Below are positions 20,494 to 31,200 of a DNA stretch of 51,171 nt, one piece after another. The position numbers and the translations under genes were made by a program. Source of the DNA: Haplomitrium mnioides. Its lineage: Eukaryota; Marchantiophyta; Haplomitriopsida; Calobryales. The stretch covers positions 1-51,171 of the forward strand of contig JBNGIS010018014.1 of the NCBI GenBank assembly GCA_049999725.1, in the 5' to 3' direction. The notes under the pieces are model-generated. The model did no database searches. It was not told the origin of the DNA and was given only the letters and a program-made list of their open reading frames with translations. Position 1 is the stretch's first letter, and the number at the start of each line of letters is the position of its first letter.

Positions 20494-23400
20494 GGCCGAA
20501 TCCCTTCTAGACCCCCTGTATCAGTAACCCGCCACCCAGGTCCGCCTGCAAGGACGAGGTCACTTGGATCTCCCTCCAGTCCTCCTCTGAATCCCTCGGA
20601 TTCCCTTAGCTAGTAACTCTGCTTCACGTGATCTTCTCAATGAATTCTAACTCCAGCCGCCCCTCGTTGCGATTTCCTTGTCCTCAGATCGTGATGCTCC
20701 TACACAAAGAATGCAGAAACAACCCCAAGTCCTCCCATGGTGGCCTCTCTCGAAGCCTTAGCCGGCCAGAATTCAATCGAAACCCTGTATCAGTAACTCA
20801 CCACCCAGGTTCGCCTGCAAGAATGAGGTCACCTGGATCTCCCTCCAGTCCTCCTCTGAATTCCCCGGATCCCCTGAGCTAGTAACTTTGCTTCACGTGG
20901 TCTTTTCAGTGAATTCTCAATCCAGCCCCCCTGTTGCGATTCCCCTTCGCATGCAGTCGCCTCGCGCTCTGAGATTTCATATGCATCAACCCTTCTCAGA
21001 ATCGACGTCCTTCGATGTATACCCCCCTTGAGCAATCGCCGCGTCTCCCCGTGAACCCCGACGTCCTTCGTTTGAATTCGTTAATCCAGTTAGGCTCATA
21101 ACGGGAAATGTCGATGCGTGGCTTCAATGGTCGTTAATCTCGTTTTCACGGAAGATAGGCAAGCGCCGCGTGTCCCATCAGTTGGTCGAGAAACGACAAG
21201 TACAACGATAACAGGGCGTCCGAGGAATCTTGCGAATAGAGATTCCGCAGATTCCCGCGGAGCCAGGTCCGAAGAGTCCTTCGGAAAAGAGTTCCGAAGC
21301 AACCCACGGAACCATGTCCACAGAATCTCAGCAGATTCATGTGCAAATTCCCAGTTATCCTCCAAGTGCCACATCATCTGCTGCACCGCTGTCCAACGCC
21401 GCCCCGCAAAGGGGTAGGTTGACCATTGCTTTGACTTTCCCTTCTAAATTGACCCGCTCATGGCCCGAGGTCCGATGAGATTTCCCTTGCTGCCACGTGT
21501 TCTCTGACTTGCCCGAGGTTCCCTGAGTCGCCACGTCATCCACAAGGCGCCGTCCGATGCCGCCCCGCAAAGGGGTAGGCTGACCGTCAACTGACTCCTT
21601 TCCGCAGTTGACCTTCGGAATCCTCTCCTTGCTTCTCAGAGCACCACATCGTCCGAAGGGCGCCGCCTGACGCCACCCCGCAAAGGGGTAGGCGGACCGT
21701 CGCGTTGACCCTTCTTCCGATGTTGACCCGTAAACTACACTCTCCTTTGTCCATGTTTCCGAATCGCTCCGCGGACTCTCAACGCTCGCCACATCATCCA
21801 AAGAGCCGCTGCGGACTCCCTTCGCTCTTTGCCGGTCCCATCGACGATTTATCTCCCTTTCGGCTCTTCTTTGCTCTTCCTCCTGACAGATCCCCGCTAA
21901 GTTTCCCTTTCGGCTTCCTTCGTTCTTCCTTGGTCGGAACGTTGATGAATCACCCTTCCGGCATCTTTCGTCTTCCTTCAGATAGACCCACACTATGTCA
22001 CCTTTTTGGCGCTTCCTCGGAGATCCCCGTTTGGACTCTTCGCGGATCCCTCTTAAGTGGGGTTCTCACATCGTAAGATGCATCAGAACCACCTGAAGTG
22101 GGATCTCCACTTAGGAAGGCGGCTTCCAGTAGACCCGCGAACTCCCTAAAGCTGCCACGTTTCTGTGGATTTGCGGATTCAAAGAATGAGTTGGATAGGC
22201 CCTTGCAGACGCGCTTCTACTTGCGAGATCGAGGCGTCCCTCTTCCTTGGCCTTGCACACCCTTGTGACGATCTTAGTTCCTCATTTCCTCCCTAATCCT
22301 TGATTCCCGATTGTTGGCCGTTGCATGACATGTCTGCGATCAGCCTCCCCTGATTGCCTTTGGATGTCAGCTTGTGGACTCGTTCTTTCTTCTCAGATCA
22401 CTTCGCTTGGATTGGTCGTTCCCTTCTCCCTTGCTCGACCACGATCCCCGCATTCTCCCTAAGGCTCACGGCTTCCCGCTGTCTTGCTTTGGATTTTGAA
22501 ATGGGACTCCTCCTCTGGCTGGCGATCACTGCCCTCTTCTCATCCTCCCGCCATGATCTTGTTTCCCTCCTAGGAATCATGCTTCATGCTCTTAACTATC
22601 TGTTTGAGAGTAATCCGTCGTTCTTGAGAGACCTTCACACTTGCTAAGGGTCATTGGTTCAGAATTGCTTCCGATTTACTGAATTTTGTCTTAGTGCTTC
22701 AAATCACTGGCTGACAGAAAGCTAGACCAAATTGAATCTAAACCTAATAGACACAAAGCCAAACCTCGTCTCCGTGATTTTGTGTATGGTAAAAAGCTAA
22801 ACCACGTGCAGAACATTTTGTGAAATCTAAGCTTTGAACAACTTCTCATAGTTTTCCCTTTATATATGGTAAAAAGCTAGACCAAATTGAAGCTAAACCT
22901 GGTAGAACGCAAAGCCAGACCTGGTATCTATGATTTCATATATGATTAAAACCCTATACCAAGGAAAAAACATTTTGTGAAATCTAAGCTTTGAGTAACT
23001 ATTCATAATTTTAACTTTACATGTAGTAAAACGCTAGACCAAGTTGAAGCTAAAGCAGGTAGAATGTGAAGCCACATGTGGTCTCCATGATTTCATATAC
23101 ATTAAAACGCCAACCTGAGTAGAGACTATTTTTTGAAATCTAAGCTTTGAATAACTTCTCATAGTTTTAACTTTGCATGTGGTTTAAAGCTAGACCAAGT
23201 TGAAGCTAAACCTTGTAGAACACGAAGCCAGACCTAGTCTCCATGATTTTATATATGGATAAAAGCTAAACAAGGTAGAGAACATTTTGTGAATCCTATG
23301 TTTTGAATAACTTTTCATAGTTTAAAAACTTTACATATGGTAAGAACTTCAACCAAGTTGAAGCTAAGCCATGTAGAATGCGAAGTCTCCATGATTGCTC

Positions 23401-23816
23401 ACATGGTAAAAAGCTAAGCCAAGTCAAGAACATTTTGTGAAATCTTAGCTTTGAATAACTTTTTTTATTTTAACTTTGCATGTGGTAAAAAGCTAGACCA
23501 AGTTGAAGCTAAACCTTGTAGAATGTGAAAATAGACCTCATGTCCGTGATTTCATATAGACTAAAAAGCAAAACCAAGTAGAGAACATTTTTTGAAATCT
23601 ACGCTTTGAACATCTTTTCATAGATTTAACTTAACATGTGGTAAAAAAGCTAGACAAAGTTGAAGCTACACCTGGTAGAACACAAAGGCAGACTTGGTCT
23701 TTATGAAATTTCATATGTGGCTAAAAGCTAAACTAGGTAGAGAATTTTTGTGAAATCCAAGCTTTGAATAATGTTTCAGAGTTTTAACTTTTCATGTGGT
23801 AAAAAGCTAGACCAAG

Positions 23817-26800
23817 TTGAATCTAAACCTCATCGACATGAAGCCAGACTTGGTTTTTTGTGATTTTACATATGGTAAAAAGATAAATCAGGTAGAGAAC
23901 ATTTTGTGAAATGTAAGCTTTGAATAACTTTTCATAGTTTTCACTTTACATGTGGCTTAAAGCTAGACCAAGTTGAAGCTACACCTTGTAGAATGCAAAG
24001 CCAGACCTAGTCTCCATGATTTTATATATGGCAAAAAGCTAAACAAGGTAGAAAACATTTTGTGAAATCTAAGCTTTGAATAACTTTTCATAGTCTTGAC
24101 TTTACATATGGTAAAAACTTAGACCAAGTTGAAGCGAAACATGGTAGAGCGCAAAGCCAAACCTTGTATTCATGATTTTATATGTGATAAAACCCTAAAC
24201 CAAGTAAAGAACACTTTATGAAATCCAAGCTTTGAATAACTTTTCAGAGTTTTAATTTTTCATGTGGTAAAAAGCTAGACCAAGTTGAATCTAAACTTGA
24301 TAGACACAAAGCCAGACCTGGTCATGTGATTTCATATACGGTAAAAAGCTAAACCAAGTGGAGAACATTTTGTGAAATCTAAGCTTTGAACAACTTCTCA
24401 TAGTTCTCACTTTACATATGGTAGAAAGCTAGACCAAGTTGAAGCTAAACCTTGTAGAACGCGAAGCCAGACCAAACTTTTCATACTTTTAAGTTTACAT
24501 GTGGTATAAAGCTAGACCAAGTTGAAGCTTAAGCTAGTAGAACGCGAAGCCACACGTGGTCTTTATGATTTAATATATGGCAAAAAGCCAAACCAAGTAG
24601 AGAGCATTTTGTGAAATCTATGCTTTGAATAACTTTTCATAGTTTTAATTTTACATGTGGTTTAAAGCTAGACCAAGTTGAAGCTAAACTTGGTAGAACA
24701 TGAAGCCAGACCTAGTCTCCATGATTTCATATATGGCAAAAAGCTAGACAAAGTAGAGAACATTTTGTGAAATCTAAACTTTGAATAACTTTTCATAGTT
24801 TTAATTTTACATGTGGCAAAAAGCTAGACCAAGTTGAAGTTTAACTTGGTAGAAACTCAAGCAAGACATGGTCTCCATTTCTTATATAGTGAAAAGCTAG
24901 ATGAGGTAATTAACATTTTGTGAAATCCAAGCTTTGAATTACTTCTTGTTGTTCTTACTTTACATTTGGTAAAAAGCTACACCAAGTTGAAATTAAACCT
25001 AGTAGAACAAAAACCTAGACCTGGTCTCTGTGACTTCATATATGGCAAAATGCTAAACAAGGTAGAGAGCACTATGTGAAATCTAAGCTTTGAAAAACTT
25101 TTCATAGTTTTAACTTTACATGTGGCAAAAACCTAGACCAAGTTGAAGTTTAACCTTGTACAAATTGAAGCACAATCTAGTCTCCATGATTTTTTTTTGG
25201 TTAAAAGCTAGACAAGGTAATTAACATTTTGTGAAATCTTTGCTTTGAAAAACTTTTTCTAGTTCTTACTTTACATTTGGTTAAAAGCTACACCAAGTTG
25301 AAGCTAAACTTGGTATAATGAGAAGCCACACCTGGTGTCTATGAAAATGCATATATGGTTAAAAACTAAACCAAGTAGAGAACATTTTGTCAAATCTAGG
25401 CTTTGAATAACGTTTCATAATTTTAACTTTGCATGTGGTAAAAAGCTAGACCAAGTTGAAGCTACACCTCGTAGAACGCAAAGCTAGACTTGGTCTCTAT
25501 GAAATTTCATATGTGGTTGAAAGCTAAACTAGGTAAAAAATTATTTTGTGAAATCCAGGCTTTGAACAACGTTTCAGAGTTTTAACTTTTCATGTGGTAA
25601 AAAGCTAGACCAAGTTGAATCTAAACCTCATAGACACAAAGCCAGACTTTGTCTTTGTGATTTCATGTATGGTAGAAAGCTAAAATAGGTGGAGAACATT
25701 TTGTGAAATGTAAGCTTTGAAAACCTTTGCATAGTTTTAACTTTACATGTGGTTTAAAGCTAGACCAAGTTGAAGCTAAACCTCGTAGAATGCAAAGCGA
25801 GACCTAGTCTCCATGATTTCATATATGGCAAAAAGCTTAAAAAGGTAGAGAGCATTTTGTGAAATCTAAGCTTTGAATAGCTTTTCATAGTCTTAACTTT
25901 ACATGTGGTAGAAACTTAGACCAAGTTGAAGCTAAACATGGTAGAATGCAAAGCTAGACTTTGTATTCATGACGTCATATATGATAAAACCCTAAACCAA
26001 GTAAAGAACATTTTGTTGAATCAAAGCTTTGAATAACATATTACAGTTTTAATTTTTCATGTGATTAAAGGCGAGATCAAGTTGAATTTAAACCTGACAG
26101 ACACAAAGCCAGACCTAGTCTTCATGATTTTATATATGGTAAAAAGCTAGACTAGGTGAAGAACATTTTGTGAACAACTTCTAAGCTTTGAACAACTTCT
26201 CATAGTTTTCACTTTACAAATGATAGAAAGCTAGACCAAGTTGAAGCTAAACTTCATAGAACGTGAAGCCAGACCTGGTATCTATGATTTCATATATGAT
26301 GAAATCCTATACCAAGGAAAGAACATTTTGTGAAATCTAAGCTTTGAATAACTTTTCATAGTTTTAAGTTTACATGTGGTAAAAAGCTAGACCAAGTTGA
26401 AGCTTAAGCTGGTAGAACGCAAAGCCACACATGGTCTCCATGAATTCGTATATGGTAAAAAGCCAAACTAAGTAGAGAACATTTTGTGAAATCTAAGCTT
26501 TGAATAACTTTTCATAGTTCTCTCTTTACATGTGGTTTAAAGCTAGACCAAGTTGAAGCTAAAACTTGTAGAACGCGAAGCCAGATCTAGTCCCCATGAT
26601 TTCATGTATGGCAAAAAGCTAAACAAGGTAGATACCATTTTGTGAAATCTAAGCTTTGAATAACTTTTCATAGTTTTAGCTTAACATACTATAAAAACTT
26701 AAATCAAGTTGAAGCTAAGCATGGTAGAACGTGAAGCTAGACCTGGTATTCATGATTTCATATATGATGAAACCCTAAACCATGCAAGGAACATTTTGTG

Positions 26801-28200
26801 AAATCTAAGCTTTGAATAACTTTTTAGAGTTTTAACNNNNNNNNNNTTATATGGTTAAAAGCTAAATGAGGTAATTAACATTTTGTGAAATCTTTGCTTT
26901 GAATAACTTCTTATAGTTTTTACTTTACATTTGGTAAGAAGCTACATCAAGTTGAAACTAAACCTGATAGAACGAGAAGCCAGCCCTGGTGTATATGACA
27001 ATCCATATATGGTTAAATGCTGAACCAAGTAGAGAACATTTTGTCAAATCTAAGCTTTGAATAACTTTTTATAATTTTAACTTTGCATGTAGTACAAAGC
27101 TAGACCAAGTTGAAGCTAAACCTTGTAGAATGTGAAGCCAGACTTGATGTCTGTGATTTCATATATACTAAAACACTAAACCAAGTAGAAATGTTTTCTA
27201 AGCTTTGAATATGTTTTCATAGATTTAACTTTACATGTGGTAAAAAGCTAGATCAAGTTGAAGCTACAACGCGAAGCCACACTTGGTCTCCATGAAATTT
27301 TACATGTGGTTAAAAGCTAAACTAGGTAGAGATTATTGTGTGAAATCTAGGCTTTACAAACAATGTTTCATAATTTTAACTTTTCATGTGGTAAAAAGCT
27401 AGACCAAGTTGAATCTAAACCTCATAGACACAAAGCCAGAATTGGTCTTCGTGATTTCATATATGGTAAAAAGCATAACCACGTGGAGAACATTTTGTGA
27501 AATGTAAGCTTTGAATAGCTTTTCATAGTTTTAGCTTTACATGTGGTTTAAAGCTAGATCAAGTTGAAGTTAAACTTAGTAGAATGCAAAGCCAGACCTA
27601 GTCTCTATGATTTCATATATGGCAAAAAGCTAAACAAGGTAGAGAACATTTTGTGAAATCTAAGCTTTGAATAACTTTTCATAGTATTAACTTTACATAT
27701 GGTAAAAACTAGGACCAAGTTGAAGCTAAACATGGTGGAGCGCAAATCTAGACCTCGTATTCATGATTTTATATATGATCAAACCCTAAACCATGTAAAG
27801 AACATTTCGTGAAATCTAAGCTTTGAATAACTTTTCAGAGTTTTAATTTTCCATGTGGTGAAAAGCTAGACCAAGCTGAATCTAAACATGATAGACACAA
27901 AGCCAGACCTAGTCTTTGTGATTTCATATATGGTCAAAAGCTAAACCAGGTGGAGAGCATTTTGTGAAATCTAGGCTTTGAACAACTTCTCATAGTTTTT
28001 ACTTTACATATGGTAGAAAGCTAGACCAAGTTGAAGCTAAACCATGTAGAATGCAAAGCCAGACCTGGCATCCATGATTTAATGTATGATAAAACCCTAT
28101 GCCAAGGAAAGAGCATTTTGTGAAATCTAAGCTTTGAAGAACGTTTCATAGTTTTGAGTTTATATGTGCTAAAAAAACTTGACCAAGTTGAAGCTAGAGC
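23817..28200 (+). repeat. Higher-order repeat of about 1.8 kb in array 2
   Basis: A variant monomer with TTGAATCTAAACCTCAT starts at 23817, 25615 and 27409 (spacings 1798 and 1794). A second GACACAAAGCC-type monomer starts at 24285, 26082 and 27876 (spacings 1797 and 1794). The distance between the two markers is constant (468, 467, 467). A third marker, TTGAAGCTTAAGCT or a variant, lies at 24522, 26397 and 28188. Composition between markers is not fully conserved: copy 1 lost about half a monomer at 24473, and copy 2 contains the N gap. Confidence 0.7.
26837..26846. other. Assembly gap, 10 N
   Basis: Ten N inside the satellite. The left flank stops after GAGTTTTAAC and the right flank resumes at TTATATGGTTAAAAGC. 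These points are about 80 bases apart in the monomer, so the N run does not keep phase and is probably a fixed-size placeholder. Confidence 0.95.
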
Positions 28201-31200
28201 TGGTAGAACATGAAGCCACACGTGGTCTCTATGATTTCATATATGGTAAAAAAGCAAACCAAGTAGAGAACATTTTGTGAAATCTAAGCTTTGAATAACT
28301 TTCATAGTTTTAACTTTACATGTGGTTTAAAGCTAGACCAAGTTGAAGCTAAACCTGGTAGAATGCGAAGCCATACCTAGTCTCTATGTTTTCATGTATG
28401 GCCAAAAGCTAGACAAGGTAGAGAACATTCTGTGAAATCTAAGCTTGGAATAACTTTTCATAGTTTTAACTTTACACATTGTATAAACTTAAAACAAGTT
28501 GAAGCTAAACATTGTAGATCTTGAAGCCAGACCTAGTATTCATGATTTCATATATGATAAAACCCTAAACCAAGCAAAAAACATTTTCTGAAATCTAAGC
28601 TTTGAGAATATTAGATCTAGTCTCTATAAAGTTTCATACATGGCAAAAGCTAAGCTAGGTAGAGAAAATTTTGTGAAATCTAAGCTTTGAATAACTTTTG
28701 AGATATTTCACTTTTTATGTGGTAAAAAGCTAGACCAAATTGAATCTAAACGTGATAGACACGAAGCGAAACCTCGTCTCCGTGATTTCATGTATGGTAA
28801 AAAGCTAAACGAGGTGGAGAACATTTTGTGACTTCAAATCTTTAAACAAATTCTCATAGTTTTTACTTTACATATGGTAAAAAGCTAGACCAAGTTGAAG
28901 CTAAACCTAGTAGAATGCGAAGCCAAACCTGGTATCCATGAAATCACATATGATCAAACCCTATACCAAGGAAAGAACATTTTGTAAAATCTAAGCTTTG
29001 AATAACTTTTCATAATTTTAACTTTACATGTGGTAAAACGCTAGACCAAGTTGAAGCTAAAGCAGGTAGAACGTGAAGCCACACGTGGTCTCCATGATTT
29101 CATATATGGTGAAAAGCCAAACCAAGTAGAGAACATTTTGTGAAATCTAAGCTTTGAATAACTTTTCATAGTTTTAACTTTGCATGTGGTTTAAAGCTAG
29201 ACCAAGCTAGAGCTAAACCTTATAGAACACGAAGCCAGATCTAGTCTCGATGATTTCATATATGGCAAAAAGCTAAACAATGTAGAGAACATTTTGTGAA
29301 ATCTAAGCTTTCAATAACTTTTCATAGTTTTAATTTTACATATGGTGAAAACCTAAATCAAGTTGAAGCTAAAAATTGTAGACCGTGAAGCCAGACCTAG
29401 TATTCATGATTTCATACATGATAAAACCCTAAACTAAGTAAATAACATTTTATGAAATCTAAGCTTTGAATAACTTTTCATAGTTTTGACCTTACATGTG
29501 GTAAAAATCTACACCAAGTTGAAGCTAAGCATGGTAGAATGTGAAGTCTCCACAATTTCTGATGTGGCAAGAAGCTACACCAAATAGAGAACATGTTGTG
29601 AGCTCTAAGCTTTGAATAATATTTCATAGTTTTAACTTTACATGTGGTTTAAAGCTAGACCAAGTTGAATCTAAATCTTGTAGAACGAAGCCAGACTTGG
29701 TCTCCATAACTTCATGTATGGTAAAATGCTAAACAATGTAGAGAACATTTTGTGAAATCTAAGCTTTGAATAACTTTTCATAGTTTCAACTATACATGTG
29801 GCAAAAAGCTAGACCAAGTTGAAGTTTAACTTGGTAGAATTTGAAGAAAGACCTGGTCTCTATGATTTCTCATGTGGCTAAAACCTAAACGATATAATTA
29901 TCATTTTGTCAAATCTAAGCTTTGAATAACTTTTTATAGTTATTACTTTACATTTGGTAAAAAGCTACACCAAGGTGAAGCTAAACCTGGTAGAACGAGA
30001 AGCCACACCTTAATTCTATGAAATTGCATACATGGTTAAAAGCTAAACCAAGTAGAGAACATTTTGTCAGGTCTAAGCTTTGAATAACTTTTCAAAATTT
30101 TAACTTTGCATGTGGTAAAAAGCTAGACCAAGTTGAAGCTAAACCTTGTAGAATGTGAAGCCAGATCTGGTCTTCATGATTTCATATTTACTAAAAGGCT
30201 AAACCAAGTAGAGAACATTTTGTGAAATCTAAGCTTTGAATATCTTTTCATAGATTTAACTTTACATGTGGTAAGAAGCTAGACCAAGTTGAAGCTACAC
30301 ATGGTAGAACGCATAGTCTGACTTGGTCTGTATGAAATTTCATATGTGGTTGAAAGCTGAACCAAGTAGAGAACATTTCGTAAAGTCTAAGCTTTGAATA
30401 ACTTTTCAGAGCTTTAACTTTTCATGTGGTAAAAAGCTAGACCAAGTTGAATCTAAACTTGATATAATGCAAACCTAGACATGTTCTCCATAAGTTCATG
30501 TCTAGTAAAACACTAAACCAGGTAGAGAACATTTTGTGAAATCTATTGAAGCTTTGAATATTTTTTCATTGTTTTAACTTTACATGTGGTAAAATGCTAA
30601 ACCAAGTTGAACCAATACCTGGTAGAATGCGAAGCCAGATCTAGTCTCCATGATTTCAGATATGGTATAAGGCTAAATTGGGTAGAAAACATTTTTTGAA
30701 ATCTAAGCTTTGAACAAATTTTCGTAGTGTTTACCTTACATGTGGCCAAAAGCTAGACCAAGTTGAAGCTAACCTTGATAGACCATGAAGCTAGACCTCG
30801 TCTCTATAAAATTTCATACATGGTTAAAGCTAAACTAAGTAGAGAACATTTTGTGAAATCTAAGCTTTGAAAAACTTTTCAGAGTTTTAACTTTTAATGT
30901 GGTGAAAAGCTAGACCAAGTTGAATCTAAACCTGATAGACATGAAGCCAGACTTGGTCTCCGTGATTTCATATATGGTAAAAAGCTAAACTAGGTTGAGA
31001 ACATTTTGTGAAATGCAAGCTTTGAATAACTTTTCATAGTTTTAACTTTGCATGTGGTAAAAAGCTAGACCAAGTTGAATCTAAACCTGGTAGAACGTGA
31101 AGCCAGATCTAGTCTCCATGATTTCATATATAGCAAAAAGCTACACAAGGTCGAGAACATTTTGTGAAATCTTTAGAAGCTTTGAATATTTTTTCATAGT

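Larger units (their letters stand above)
12292..22716 (-). mobile_element. Element A: non-autonomous gag-protease LTR retrotransposon
   Basis: A 10,425-bp insertion in the satellite with TG...CA termini, a GAAAG target duplication and two long LTRs (12292-15521 and 18303-22716). The internal region is 15522-18302, only 2,781 bp. The primer-binding site (18279-18295) and polypurine tract (15525-15534) show that the sense strand is minus. The internal region holds a decayed gag and a retropepsin but no reverse transcriptase, RNase H, integrase or chromodomain, so mobility would have needed enzymes from a partner element. The right LTR is longer because a 1,171-bp foreign solo LTR sits in it; without that, the two LTRs have nearly equal length. 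In the first 128 aligned LTR bases I count 7 substitutions and one 8-bp indel, so it is not a very recent insertion. The zinc knuckles and protease fit the Ty3/Gypsy superfamily, but without RT this is inference. Confidence 0.93.
18303..22716 (-). mobile_element. Element A, 5' LTR (right copy on plus strand), interrupted
   Basis: It runs from TGTCACTCC at 18303 to GGCTGACA at 22716. It spans 4,414 bp because of a 1,171-bp insertion plus a 4-bp duplication at 19323-20497. The remaining 3,239 bp matches the 3,230-bp left LTR. Small differences include an 8-bp duplication (GGCTTTAA) near 18421 and an extra segment of about 28 bp near 18902. In element sense this is the promoter-bearing 5' LTR. 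No TATA box stands out on the minus strand. Confidence 0.93.

Noticed and set aside
21355-21993. 212-codon minus-strand frame in the right LTR
   Set aside because: The longest open frame in the window, but it lies in LTR sequence with internal repeats and the matching part of the left LTR is not open throughout. No family is recognised.
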